Part shown: piece after piece, positions 8,416 through 15,404 of the stretch
How the letters are laid out: the number at the start of each line of letters is the position of its first letter
How positions within the stretch are numbered: position 1 is the stretch's first letter
NCBI GenBank assembly: GCA_003216915.1
Contig: QCIB01000003.1
Span: forward strand, 1-64,000
Origin: Prochlorococcus sp. AG-402-I23
Lineage (GTDB): Bacteria > Cyanobacteriota > Cyanobacteriia > PCC-6307 > Cyanobiaceae
DNA length: 64,000 bases
Reading direction: 5' to 3'
The notes under the pieces: model-generated
Told to the model about the DNA's origin: nothing
Databases searched by the model: none
The model's input: only the letters and a program-made list of their open reading frames with translations
Made by a program: the position numbers and the translations under genes

Positions 8416-9225
8416 ATGTCTTTCAAATCATTTTTAAAACTCTCAAGAAACCTTTTATTTACATCTGTTGGACTTTCAGTATTAAGTTTAATTGATTCAA
8501 ACCCTGCTAAAGCGTCTAACTATCCAGCATGTCCAGCAGAGGGATCTGCTGCTGCTTCAGGAGCTCAAACTCAGACTTGCACCACTACTCCTACAGTCAT
8601 GGAGATTAAATTCTATGAATTAGGGTTTTGCACAGGTGATCCGTTATCTGGTGCTAATTTTGATAACTCAACTTGTGAAAAAGCTTGGGAATCAACTACA
8701 GGAGAGACTGCTGATTTAGCTAGTTTTAGTTATTTAGGTCTCACTTCAGGTACTCCAATTAAGGTACCTAGTAAACAATACGATTATGCATACGTAGTAT
8801 TCTCTCCTACTTGGGGACTTAAGGGCAAAGTTTACTTCAATGACACAACTTACTACACAGATGCGAATGCCAATGTCACTGAAACATTAGGTAATTATGA
8901 CAAATTTGAATTAACTATCAACGCTCTTTCTGATGGAGAATGTCAAAATTATGCTGCGAATACAGACTATGGGTCAGTTAAAGCTCGTCTAGCTAACAAT
9001 AGTCTGACAAGTGCTACCGACAATGCTTCCTGCAATTCAGCAACAAGGATGGTTGGAAGTGTTGATTTAAATACTCCACTTGTAATGACAAATGATGTTA
9101 AGGCCTACCAACTTACATGGATTATTCGAGATATGGGTATTGAGTCCACAGATGATGGAGGAAGCAATGCTCCTCTCATGTGGAAAGGAGGACCATTTGT
9201 TCCTAATTTCACATTATTAAAATAA
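8416..9225 (+). CDS. Secreted protein of unknown function (cassette 2 cargo)
   Basis: 269 aa. A signal peptide runs to about NPAKAS at residue 34. The mature protein is rich in Thr, Ser, Asn, Ala and Asp and contains four to six Cys, an extracellular-type composition. It ends in GGPFVPNFTLLK. No family is recognised. It lies 44 bp downstream of the barrel gene in the same cassette, so a two-gene surface system is likely (inference). Confidence 0.65.
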   Translation: MSFKSFLKLSRNLLFTSVGLSVLSLIDSNPAKASNYPACPAEGSAAASGAQTQTCTTTPTVMEIKFYELGFCTGDPLSGANFDNSTCEKAWESTTGETADLASFSYLGLTSGTPIKVPSKQYDYAYVVFSPTWGLKGKVYFNDTTYYTDANANVTETLGNYDKFELTINALSDGECQNYAANTDYGSVKARLANNSLTSATDNASCNSATRMVGSVDLNTPLVMTNDVKAYQLTWIIRDMGIESTDDGGSNAPLMWKGGPFVPNFTLLK

Positions 9226-9264
9226 GAAATTTAAATAATTAATATATTTAATTCTTTGAATATT

Positions 9265-9285
9265 GCACCCAAAACGCACCCAAAA
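9265..9285 (+). repeat. GCACCCAAAA x2, right end of cassette 2
   Basis: Two exact copies with an 11-bp period, the same repeat as at 7145-7181 on the other side of the cassette. Confidence 0.55.
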
Positions 9286-9370
9286 TAAGTCATTTTAGTC
9301 CGAATTAGGCCACACTTATTTCTATAAAAGTCCCTATAGCAACATAAGTCTCAGCTATAGCCTTATTCTT

Positions 9371-9420
9371 GCGGGTTCTTTGGGAGCACTAGGTCGCAGG
9401 TTCGAATCCTGTCGCCCCGA
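9371..9420 (+). repeat. tRNA-Pro(UGG) 3' fragment 3 (attachment site)
   Basis: T-arm and acceptor end are intact (GCAGGTTCGAATCCTGT then CGCCCCGA). The anticodon stem has started to decay: the 5' side is GGTTC, which no longer pairs fully with GCACT. A tRNA-type terminator follows. Confidence 0.88.
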
Positions 9421-9440
9421 CTCTAATTATCCAAGTCATA

Positions 9441-9466
9441 GACAGGTTACCCAGCCTGTCTTTTTT
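9441..9466 (+). terminator. Rho-independent terminator after tRNA-Pro fragment 3
   Basis: GACAGG and CCTGTC form a 6-bp stem over an 8-nt loop, followed by six T. A related but decayed hairpin follows fragment 4 at about 12185-12212, so the pair probably descends from the original tRNA-Pro terminator. Confidence 0.75.
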
Positions 9467-9491
9467 ATTATTTAAATTCTGTCCTCAATGA

Positions 9492-9513
9492 TTGCGGACA
9501 AATTGCGGACAAA
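9492..9513 (+). repeat. TTGCGGACAAA x2, left end of cassette 3
   Basis: Two exact 11-bp units in tandem. One decayed copy (TTGCAGACAAA) lies at 11931-11941, before tRNA fragment 4, and may be the remnant of the other end. Confidence 0.5.
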
Positions 9514-9519
9514 AGATGC

Positions 9520-9933
9520 TTAATTGAAAGGGAAAGTATTCTTAGTAGGAGATATAAAAAGCAATTCAAAAACAATTCCAGTCAAAGCAATAGGCAAAAC
9601 CCAAATAGCAATAAACCTATGATCAAAAAATCTTAAATGGTCTTCCCCTTTAAAAACACTTTTTAAAGAGGTGTACAAAGTTTCTGGTCTTTTATAGGAA
9701 GGGCCATTTTTAATTGGAGAATATGGTTTTATAAATGCAGAGGAAGCTGCGAATTTTGCAATTTTTCTAATTAGATAAATAGGTAATACCCAAAGGGCTA
9801 AATATCTTCCACCTAACCACTGTCTCGCATTAGGGAGAGCATATTCTTTAATAGATTTATTCTCTGGCATTCCAGATTCCAAATTCTTGTAGATATTTTC
9901 TAATGAGGATACTTTTTGTGATTTATTGATCAT
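9520..9933 (-). CDS. Membrane protein with internal duplication
   Basis: 137 aa with two hydrophobic segments, at about residues 43-58 and 105-125. The two halves are related: RYLALWVLPIYLI near residue 43 and RFIAIWVLPIALT near residue 107. Each is preceded by a stretch of basic and aromatic residues. No family is recognised. It lies alone on the minus strand at the left end of cassette 3. Confidence 0.6.
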   Translation of the reverse strand: MINKSQKVSSLENIYKNLESGMPENKSIKEYALPNARQWLGGRYLALWVLPIYLIRKIAKFAASSAFIKPYSPIKNGPSYKRPETLYTSLKSVFKGEDHLRFFDHRFIAIWVLPIALTGIVFELLFISPTKNTFPFN

Positions 9934-10011
9934 TTGTTTTTAAGAAAAAATTAACCTTAAAATAAAAATATTCCTAACTACTAAAATAACTAAAACGTAG
10001 TTAAGAATATT

Positions 10012-10300
10012 TTCGTTGGCTAGGTTCATAAAGACGGAATCTATACCGTTGCAGATTCGCCAAATATCTACATATTCTTTATAAAGAAAAAACTCTTTTT
10101 TAAAAAGTAAATAATATACATAACCATGAATAAAATTTAATGACTGGATTTCTATAGAAAATTAACTTTAATATTCCTGACTAATAAAAATTATTTAAAC
10201 CTCATTTTCTGAGATTGCGAAAAAGAAAATGAGGTCAAAGGGAGGTTCTCATTACGAACCGCTTTATCAAAGCTAGCGGTTAGTAGATTGCCCTAATATC
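10012..10300. other. Non-coding stretch with two related structured segments
   Basis: The 9934-10386 gap holds no ORF I would call. It contains two similar segments ending in AGATTCGCCAAATATCTAC (10053) and AGATTGCCCTAATATCTAC (10286). The second is preceded by a perfect 10-bp stem (10200-10209 with 10225-10234) and by AACCGCT/AGCGGTT (10257-10281). The first can form ACGG/CCGT or GAATCT/AGATTC, which are mutually exclusive. It lies downstream of the PsbY/PsbF-like genes, so it could be a 3' UTR or a small RNA. Confidence 0.4.
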
Positions 10301-10386
10301 TACTTACATATTTATATAATGAGATTTAAAATAGAGGAAGATTAATTTTATACAAATAAGTGTTTAATATTTTATGTGATTATTGC

Positions 10387-10485
10387 TTAGGAAAAACTAA
10401 TTAATGCATTAACTATAGTTATTGAAAGATAAAGAAATGCATAAAGAGAAACTGCAAAAAATAAATACTGTTCTATGGGAATCAT
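10387..10485 (-). CDS. Small membrane peptide, 32 aa
   Basis: MIPIEQYLFFAVSLYAFLYL followed by a hydrophobic tail: a single predicted membrane helix with no charged C-terminus. Size and composition resemble the small single-helix subunits of photosynthetic complexes, but I cannot name it. It lies downstream of two other small membrane genes on the same strand. Confidence 0.5.
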   Translation of the reverse strand: MIPIEQYLFFAVSLYAFLYLSITIVNALISFS

Positions 10486-10520
10486 GACAAGGTATTAATT
10501 AAGGGGTGAGAAAAATTTGA

Positions 10521-10709
10521 TTAATTTTTTGTTAAAAAGATATTCTCTAAAATATAACTTTGTTCTATTGATTCATTTTTAAGAGAAATATTTTTTGGCA
10601 AATTATTATTCGTAGAATTAAAAGCACCCCATTTTTTTAGCCAAAATAAGGTATAAAAAAATGCAATTAAAAATGGTGCTCCAACAATTAAAAATCTGAT
10701 GTCCATCAA
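10521..10709 (-). CDS. PsbY-like small membrane protein
   Basis: 62 aa. The N-terminus MMDIRFLIVGAPFLIAFFYT resembles PsbY, a single-helix photosystem II subunit that typically begins MDxRxxVVxAP. It also resembles the first ~30 residues of the neighbouring gene ([20 protein letters not shown]), so the two are paralogous over that helix. The hydrophilic tail is Asn- and Ser-rich. Role inferred only from similarity by eye. Confidence 0.5.
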   Translation of the reverse strand: MMDIRFLIVGAPFLIAFFYTLFWLKKWGAFNSTNNNLPKNISLKNESIEQSYILENIFLTKN

Positions 10710-10718
10710 AATTTCCTA

Positions 10719-11015
10719 TTAATAAGATTTAAACTGCATTGCCAATATTGCTCCAAGGAAGAAAACAGTTGGAATCCCTAGGGCATTAACTGCTGCGGTT
10801 CTTACAGTAAATACTGGATAACCTTCTGCTGGTCTGCCAACATCAGGAATTAATGCTGAATCTTCCCATACTTGATAATTTTTAAAAGGAGTTACTCCCT
10901 TCTTTGGTAATCCTAGTGGCGTTAATCTAAATACATCCCACCTACCTAACCAAAAGACTGTAAATATCCATGAGAATATTATTGGCGTAATAACAAGTAA
11001 AATCCTGAAATCCAT
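10719..11015 (-). CDS. PsbY-like / cytochrome b559 beta (PsbF)-like fusion
   Basis: 98 aa with two membrane helices. The N-terminal helix ([14 protein letters not shown]) is PsbY-like. The C-terminal part, [20 protein letters not shown] then [10 protein letters not shown], closely follows PsbF ([30 protein letters not shown]). The heme-ligand His of PsbF is Asn here (AVN instead of AVH), so it should not bind heme like b559. Authentic psbEF belongs in the core genome. This is a divergent accessory copy, perhaps associating with photosystem II. Confidence 0.65.
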   Translation of the reverse strand: MDFRILLVITPIIFSWIFTVFWLGRWDVFRLTPLGLPKKGVTPFKNYQVWEDSALIPDVGRPAEGYPVFTVRTAAVNALGIPTVFFLGAILAMQFKSY

Positions 11016-11236
11016 TTCTAAAAAGTAATATTAAATTTGATTATTATTTTGTCTTTTTTAGTTAAACAAATGATTTGATCATTAACTTATATTTAAAGAA
11101 AAACCCCTAATAACGTTGTTTATAATCATTAGTAACATCATGAAATGATTAATTGAATTATTTAAAGTATATTTTTTTTGATTGAGATATTTAGATATTT
11201 TTTTTGATGTAGATTTTAGTTAATTAAAAAACAAAT

Positions 11237-11605
11237 ATGGAAACCTTTAGATTCTTACTTTTTGGTTTTGCAGGGGTCAGTGTAGTTTTCTGGGTGGCAA
11301 TAATAGCTTTATGGCATGCATACATGTTTCCAAGATTCTTCAATGAAGATAAAGGTTTAAATTCTGTAATCAATCAAGAAATAAAAGTTTCAACTGATCC
11401 AATTTTAGGCAGTTTGGTTAACAGCAATAATTTCAGAAATAGAGATAAATATTCAATGAAAGGTTTTGTTATTGCAGACTTTTCATCTGCAAGTAGTAAT
11501 TTCAAACTAAATAAACTCTACACAACAGTAATGATTGGAGTTGCTTTTGCAAGTTTTATTTTTCTCACTTATGGATTAAGCAGTTCAATAACAACGGTAA
11601 GTTAA
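11237..11605 (+). CDS. Two-helix membrane protein, hypothetical
   Basis: 122 aa. Hydrophobic segments lie at about residues 5-30 (FRFLLFGFAGVSVVFWVAII) and 97-115 (TVMIGVAFASFIFLTYGL), joined by a polar loop. No family is recognised. It is divergent from the PsbY/PsbF-like genes with a 221-bp AT-rich gap that must hold both promoters. The next tiny gene begins directly after its stop. Confidence 0.6.
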   Translation: METFRFLLFGFAGVSVVFWVAIIALWHAYMFPRFFNEDKGLNSVINQEIKVSTDPILGSLVNSNNFRNRDKYSMKGFVIADFSSASSNFKLNKLYTTVMIGVAFASFIFLTYGLSSSITTVS

Positions 11606-11689
11606 ATGGAATCTATATATGTAATTGTTTTTATTACTTGCTTTGTTTATTTAATTTTTGACTCATTCAAAAATATAAATATTAAATAG
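11606..11689 (+). CDS. Tiny membrane peptide, 27 aa
   Basis: MESIYVIVFITCFVYLIFDS followed by a short basic tail. The ATG directly follows the stop of the previous gene, which suggests translational coupling. A single membrane helix is predicted. Too short to classify. Confidence 0.4.
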   Translation: MESIYVIVFITCFVYLIFDSFKNINIK

Positions 11690-11693
11690 ATTG

Positions 11694-11855
11694 CTAATGT
11701 TTTTTACCAGTTAATAAAATTTTTCTTCTTATATAAAAGAATACTAATGTAGTTATTATCATTACAGGTGGATGAAATGATATTGAATTTAGATATTCGA
11801 AGTAATCAAATGATTCCAAAATTTTTGCTCGTAATTCCCAAAAACTATATTCCAT
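11694..11855 (-). CDS. Small membrane protein, 53 aa
   Basis: Starts MEYSFWELRAKILESFDYFE, then a hydrophobic helix (PPVMIITTLVFFYI) and a basic tail. A decayed copy of most of this gene lies at 20218-20378, with the ATG changed to CTG and an in-frame stop. That implies this copy is the intact member of a duplicated pair. Function unknown. Confidence 0.5.
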   Translation of the reverse strand: MEYSFWELRAKILESFDYFEYLNSISFHPPVMIITTLVFFYIRRKILLTGKKH

Positions 11856-11928
11856 CTCTCAAATTTTTATTGATTTAAATAGATCAATATCTTGTATAAA
11901 ATGCTATTCAAGTTTTTCTTAACTAATA
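11768..11928. repeat. 161-bp dispersed repeat, copy 1
   Basis: Alignable by eye with 20218-20378 over the full 161 bp with scattered substitutions. It covers the 5' part and upstream region of the 53-aa gene. Confidence 0.75.
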
Positions 11929-12114
11929 TTTTGCAGACAAACCTTATCGAAATAGGATAATTGGTCTTAGGGGGTAGCTGTAGCGGTTGCTGGTCATTAA
12001 AAACCTTATATAATCTTCGAAGATATACTTATATTTAGTCTCAAAATTGTTCCACTATCTGTAGACATTTAAGACTATGAATTGGATTTAAAGAAAATCT
12101 CATTTGATAGATCG

Positions 12115-12157
12115 AGTCCTTTGGGAGCACTGGTCGCAGGTTAGAATCCTGTCGCCC
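12115..12157 (+). repeat. tRNA-Pro(UGG) 3' fragment 4, decayed
   Basis: TTTGGGAGCACTGGTCGCAGG is recognisable, but the T-loop reads TTAGAAT instead of TTCGAAT, one base is lost before GGTCGC and the final CGA is missing. A decayed copy of the tRNA terminator hairpin follows at about 12185-12212. It is one of the older attachment remnants. Confidence 0.8.
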
Positions 12158-12232
12158 ATCTCATGAAAAAACAAGTCGTAGAGAAAGTTTCCCAGGCTCT
12201 CTTTTTTATTGTAAAAAAGTTGGAATGATGAG

Positions 12233-12287
12233 ACTGAGCGAGCTTCTGCTATACCTTGCTGCACTTTGCTGCCTCATATCGCTCAGT
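12233..12287. repeat. GAGCGAG site and inverted repeat, left end of cassette 4
   Basis: The segment resembles 6131-6180 at the left end of cassette 1 (shared ACTGAGCGAGCTT and TGCTATACCTTGC), with only one GAGCGAG copy left. ACTGAGCGA (12233-12241) and TCGCTCAGT (12279-12287) form a perfect 9-bp inverted repeat. Confidence 0.5.
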
Positions 12288-12310
12288 ATTACTAGAAATA
12301 GCTTTATTTT

Positions 12311-12676
12311 TTATCTATTTCTCTCAACTATTCTAAAGTTCATATCTATAGCTCCTTTTCTTAAAGGAATTAATTCTTGATATGGTCCTTCATAACAATC
12401 AATTACTGCTTGTTTACTTGGAAATTTTGAAAGCACAGAAAAAGGTCCATCATATCCCTCTCTAACATCAGTCTCAAAATCAACTGATAATGTCTTAGCT
12501 CCGCAACCTTTAACAACAACATCATTTACTGCTTCAAAGTATTTACCTGCTTGTTCTGGATTTGTAATCCTGCCAGAAATCATTACATAACCAACATTCT
12601 TGTCTTTTGGCACTTTATAACCAATTGCAAGGCCAGTAATGCCCGCTATCAAACCAATTAAAATACTTTTTTTCAT
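12311..12676 (-). CDS. DUF1330-family protein with membrane anchor
   Basis: 121 aa. MKKSILIGLIAGITGLAIGY is a signal anchor or signal peptide. The rest is a DUF1330-type dimeric ferredoxin-like fold: GYVMISGRITNPEQAGKYFE, VLSKFPSKQAVIDCYEGPYQ and LIPLRKGA. The biochemical function of DUF1330 is not known. A soluble paralogue is at 16127-16468. It is cassette 4 cargo. Confidence 0.7.
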   Translation of the reverse strand: MKKSILIGLIAGITGLAIGYKVPKDKNVGYVMISGRITNPEQAGKYFEAVNDVVVKGCGAKTLSVDFETDVREGYDGPFSVLSKFPSKQAVIDCYEGPYQELIPLRKGAIDMNFRIVERNR

Positions 12677-12768
12677 TTAAAATTTAATTTTCACAAATGC
12701 TATACGATTGTCTCTAAGTTGGCTGTCAATTATTAATTATTAGCGGTGCAAGTAGTAAGAGTGTCATA

Positions 12769-13029
12769 TTATTCAACTGGAGTGAGTGTATAACAAATGT
12801 CTTTATAACTATTTTCTTTATCCCACTCTTTCATCTCTGGAGTACTTGTAGCAGCAGCAAATCCCTCTAAATCTTTAACTTTAAGTATTAAGTGACTTTT
12901 ATGCTCATTTACCTTTATGAGTTCATATTCATCGACATATTTATGTCCCTCCTTTGCATGGAAATCTGCTACAAATTTATCGAAATCTTCAAAAGAGCAA
13001 TCAAAAGTAGAAACTATTAAGGTATTCAT
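12769..13029 (-). CDS. Small conserved protein (MNTLI family), 86 aa
   Basis: Begins MNTLIVSTFDCSFEDFDKFV and contains VNEHKSHLILKVKDLE. Its paralogue at 20460-20723 begins MNTLIISTFSCTFEEF and shares VNEHKSHLL, EWDKxN and KD near the C-terminus. It looks like a compact alpha/beta protein with no secretion signal. Both paralogues are preceded by the same dyad operator (here 13062-13076), so they may be co-regulated. Function unknown. Confidence 0.65.
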   Translation of the reverse strand: MNTLIVSTFDCSFEDFDKFVADFHAKEGHKYVDEYELIKVNEHKSHLILKVKDLEGFAAATSTPEMKEWDKENSYKDICYTLTPVE

Positions 13030-13061
13030 AAAAAAGTGAGGGTTTTTATCCCTCTATGTTA

Positions 13062-13076
13062 GATCGAATGTCAATC
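13062..13076 (-). promoter_or_regulatory. Dyad operator upstream of the MNTLI gene
   Basis: On the minus strand it reads GATTGACATTCGATC followed by TAACAT, which could serve as a -10 box. It fits the consensus GATYGACWGTCRATC with one mismatch and lies 33 bp before the start codon. A short GAGGG/CCCTC hairpin lies between. Confidence 0.5.
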
Positions 13077-13161
13077 AATTATTTTCCCTAATAACAACTT
13101 AATAAAAGTAATTATCAAATTAAATTTATGCTTAAATATTTCAGTTCTCATTAACTTACAA

Positions 13162-13395
13162 ATGTATTATTCAGAAACTAAAGTCGTAATGGGTGGTCTA
13201 GCTCATGTTCCAATATTAATTTTCATAGTAAATTTTATTAAAGGAAAGTTTGAATCTATAGCATCAAAAGTAGTTGAAGTTAAAACGGAAGAGCCAAAGG
13301 TAAAAGTAGTTGAACTAAAAGATGAGGAAGTAAAAGAAGAGGAAGTAAAATCGGAAGAGTTAAACGCAAGTGAATTTAAAGAAGAAGCAGAATAA
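13162..13395 (+). CDS. Membrane-anchored protein with acidic repeat tail
   Basis: 77 aa. A hydrophobic segment at residues 10-28 (GGLAHVPILIFIVNFI) is followed by a tail of alternating Glu/Lys/Val repeats (KVVELKDEEVKEEEVKSEEL). The tail could form an extended helix on one side of the membrane. No family is recognised. Confidence 0.55.
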   Translation: MYYSETKVVMGGLAHVPILIFIVNFIKGKFESIASKVVEVKTEEPKVKVVELKDEEVKEEEVKSEELNASEFKEEAE

Positions 13396-13440
13396 CTGGA
13401 AGAAAAAGTTAAAAAAAGAGGGTTTTATCCCTTCATATTA

Positions 13441-13455
13441 GATCGACTGTCAATC
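13441..13455 (-). promoter_or_regulatory. Dyad operator, exact copy without an obvious gene
   Basis: GATTGACAGTCGATC on the minus strand, followed by TAATAT and a GGGATAAAACCC hairpin, as at 63162. No gene start follows on the minus strand. It lies at the 3' end of the acidic-tail gene, so it may be a left-over promoter from a lost gene. Confidence 0.4.
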
Positions 13456-13480
13456 AATAAATTTATAAATTCTACGAGCT

Positions 13481-13504
13481 AGTGCTCATAGGGCACTAGG
13501 TCGC
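13481..13504 (+). repeat. Short degenerate tRNA-Pro remnant
   Basis: AGTGCTCATAGGGCACT followed by AGGTCGC retains the anticodon stem and variable region of the tRNA-Pro fragments but has a changed loop and no T-arm. It directly precedes the cassette-end repeats at 13509. Confidence 0.55.
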
Positions 13505-13508
13505 TTGT

Positions 13509-13526
13509 GAACGAGATTTGAGCGAG
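13509..13526 (+). repeat. GAACGAG / GAGCGAG, right end of cassette 4
   Basis: Two units with an 11-bp period, equivalent to 6913-6930. The flanking ~200 bp to 13715 aligns with 6900-7130. Confidence 0.5.
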
Positions 13527-13650
13527 ATTTTGCTTATTTATGCACCACCTTGTTATATCTTTCTAATTTTTAAGACTCATCAATTTTCATTTAATATCAA
13601 CTAATAAGCTATAGCCTCACTTGTTTATTTGGCCTACTGTCGCAAATTGC

Positions 13651-13703
13651 GTAGCGGGTGCTTTGGGAGCACTAGATCGCAGGTTCGAATCCTGTCGCTC
13701 CGA
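13651..13703 (+). repeat. tRNA-Pro(UGG) 3' fragment 5
   Basis: Matches fragment 2, including the extra D-arm bases GTAGCGGGTGC, with two substitutions (AGATCGC and CGCTCCGA). No 5' half is present, so it is non-functional. Confidence 0.85.
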
Positions 13704-13755
13704 TCAGTTATAGCAGTAAGGCTAAGTCAATATCTAATTAAAGCAAATAATTGCT

Positions 13756-13776
13756 TCACGCAAAACTCACGCAAAA
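13756..13776 (+). repeat. TCACGCAAAA x2, left end of cassette 5
   Basis: Two exact copies with an 11-bp period right of fragment 5. No matching pair was found before fragment 6, so the right end has probably decayed or been replaced. Confidence 0.45.
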
Positions 13777-13899
13777 GTTTTTTCCTTCAGAATAATTGGC
13801 ATAACTTTAGAAGATATTAAAGTATTTCGTTCTGCCTGACTTATGGCGTAACTATCAAGTGGTTTTCTGTCACCCCTTTTTTTTGTCTATTATGAATTA

Positions 13900-14148
13900 A
13901 TGGAGAAATTTACTCTTATAAATAAAGACAGATCCAGAATTAAAGTCTTTGAACCATTTGAGGATTTTTCCAAGCCTTCGCCAAGCATTGATGCAATTAT
14001 GATTAGTTATGGCTGTGTCTATAAAAGAAGTAGTAAACCAGTTATGAAAGGTAGCAGAGTAGAAACTATAGAAGCAGCTAGAAAAGAATATGCAGAATTA
14101 TTGAAACAAGGTTGGAAGAAAACCAGTATTTTTAGAAGTTATTTTTAA
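13900..14148 (+). CDS. Small conserved protein (MEKFTLINK family), 82 aa
   Basis: MEKFTLINKDRSRIKVFEPF, then SYGCVYKRSSKPVMKGSRVE and a C-terminal EAARKEYAELLKQGW helix. The paralogue at 25758-26042 is strongly similar throughout, and a C-terminal fragment of a third copy lies at 20109-20204. The EARxxYxxLLxxGW ending resembles the DUF1651-type picocyanobacterial small proteins. Function unknown. Confidence 0.7.
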   Translation: MEKFTLINKDRSRIKVFEPFEDFSKPSPSIDAIMISYGCVYKRSSKPVMKGSRVETIEAARKEYAELLKQGWKKTSIFRSYF

Positions 14149-14210
14149 TTTAAAAAACATTTGCATAATTTTTTACAACTGGTAATTTTAGTGGACTTAG
14201 ATAATTTCAA

Positions 14211-14426
14211 ATGCAAGATAAAAGAATTGAAAAGATAGCAGCTGTTGCAGTAAACATAACTAAGGTGCTGGTAATAATTTATCTAGGCTTCGTAGAAGTA
14301 TTTAAAATTGGCAAGTTACTTAGAGAGAAGTTAGATGCTGAATTTGATATTTCTCGAAAATGGGCTTCACAAACTTATTCAAGTCTAAAAAAACGACAAG
14401 CGAAACGAAAAGTAGCGGGAGTTTAA
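14211..14426 (+). CDS. Hypothetical small protein, one hydrophobic helix
   Basis: 71 aa. A hydrophobic stretch at residues 12-28 (VAVNITKVLVIIYLGFV) is followed by a basic C-terminus (LKKRQAKRKVAGV). Possibly membrane-associated. No family is recognised. Confidence 0.5.
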   Translation: MQDKRIEKIAAVAVNITKVLVIIYLGFVEVFKIGKLLREKLDAEFDISRKWASQTYSSLKKRQAKRKVAGV

Positions 14427-14565
14427 AATCTTTTGCTATAAATTAATTGAGGCCAAACCTCGTCAGCACACTCTACGTTTGCTGCAAGACATAGATTGAT
14501 TCAATATAGTTGCGAGTCGATTTAATAACCCTTTCAGTAGTTGGAATTTCTGGAGGGGTTTCTTG

Positions 14566-14679
14566 TTACTGATATTTATTGAGTAAGCGATTATAAATTC
14601 CCAACAATATGAATATTGACATATCTACACCGATAACTTCATTTGGTTGATTATTCCAAAGATCCTGAAAATATCCCAT
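14566..14679 (-). CDS. Possible 37-aa peptide
   Basis: MGYFQDLWNNQPNEVIGVDM then a hydrophobic IFILLGIYNRLL. The composition is plausible for a protein, but there is no other support. Apart from it, I see nothing in 14427-14720. Confidence 0.3.
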   Translation of the reverse strand: MGYFQDLWNNQPNEVIGVDMSIFILLGIYNRLLNKYQ

Positions 14680-14720
14680 AAAAATCCACTCTCTAGTTAA
14701 GAATACTAAAGGAAATAATT

Positions 14721-14843
14721 ATGGAACGAATAGAAAAGTATTACGAAGAAATTGGAAAGATAATAAAAGATTTAACTTTCTCTTTTATGGACAAACAAGG
14801 TGAGCTTTGGGATGATAGAAAAAAAGAATGGGAGAAAACTTGA
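14721..14843 (+). CDS. Small helical protein, 40 aa
   Basis: MERIEKYYEEIGKIIKDLTF and an acidic/basic amphipathic remainder. Preceded by an A-rich stretch with GGAAA. It overlaps the next gene by 16 bp in another frame, which suggests coupling. Function unknown. Confidence 0.45.
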   Translation: MERIEKYYEEIGKIIKDLTFSFMDKQGELWDDRKKEWEKT

Positions 14844-15022
14844 TTACTAAATTGGATGACACTTCTTGGCAGAAAGAGTTCTTGGAGATGAAGTCACATT
14901 CAACCTCAGATGTAAGAATTCTAATGCAAGGTGCAAGAGGATTCAGAGAGGCTTGGCACTTAGGTTCTCTGCATGAGGAATACAAAATCATGAAACGTCG
15001 AGAGCATCAACAACAGCAATAA
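14828..15022 (+). CDS. Small hypothetical protein, 64 aa
   Basis: MGENLITKLDDTSWQKEFLE with a C-terminal basic, Gln-rich end (RREHQQQQ). Soluble. It overlaps the end of the 40-aa gene upstream. No family is recognised. Confidence 0.5.
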   Translation: MGENLITKLDDTSWQKEFLEMKSHSTSDVRILMQGARGFREAWHLGSLHEEYKIMKRREHQQQQ

Positions 15023-15097
15023 CTAAATAACGAATACCAAAAGACAAAAAGCCAAATTAAGTATCAAGCTTAAGGTTTTAGAAGTAAATTTCATAAA

Positions 15098-15294
15098 CAA
15101 AAAAAGGGCCCTAAGATTCGCCCTTAATAAAAAAAGCTTGATAATCCCCATCACCCAGCTCTTTAAAAAAATCCTAGCACTATATATGGTGTTTGTAAGT
15201 ATTAAAAATTACCTATCGATGGGGTTGTTTGTTCCTTTTTAATTTGTCATGATAGAAATCCCCATCATCCAGGCTCGCAAGGGTCTTTTTTTTT
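15098..15294. ncRNA. Candidate non-coding element with outward terminators, copy 1
   Basis: A ~195-bp element with an inverted second copy at 25565-25757. The right end has a plus-strand terminator: GGCTC and GGGTC pair around a GCAA tetraloop and are followed by nine T (15272-15294). The left end has a minus-strand terminator: AAGGGC pairs with GCCCTT and is followed by T on that strand. CCCCATCA appears twice in direct orientation and GATGGGG once. No ORF of note lies within. Two divergent short RNAs are suggested (inference). Confidence 0.5.
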
Positions 15295-15404
15295 GCCTGT
15301 AAAAAAGATTCAAAAAGCAACATATAAATATAACAGTCTCTCTAGATAAACCAAAATCCATCACAAAGTATTAGGATACTTTTAATAAAGGTAAGGTATT
15401 TAAT

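Noticed and set aside
13062..13076. The dyad as a LexA box or as a standard -35 element
   Set aside because: It lacks the cyanobacterial LexA pattern (AGTAC-N4-GTAC type), and TTGACA stands only 7 bp from the nearest -10-like box, too close for a sigma-70 -35/-10 pair.
13629..13820. 63-aa plus-strand ORF
   Set aside because: It runs across tRNA-Pro fragment 5 and its repeats; the peptide comes from the tRNA sequence and is not protein-like.
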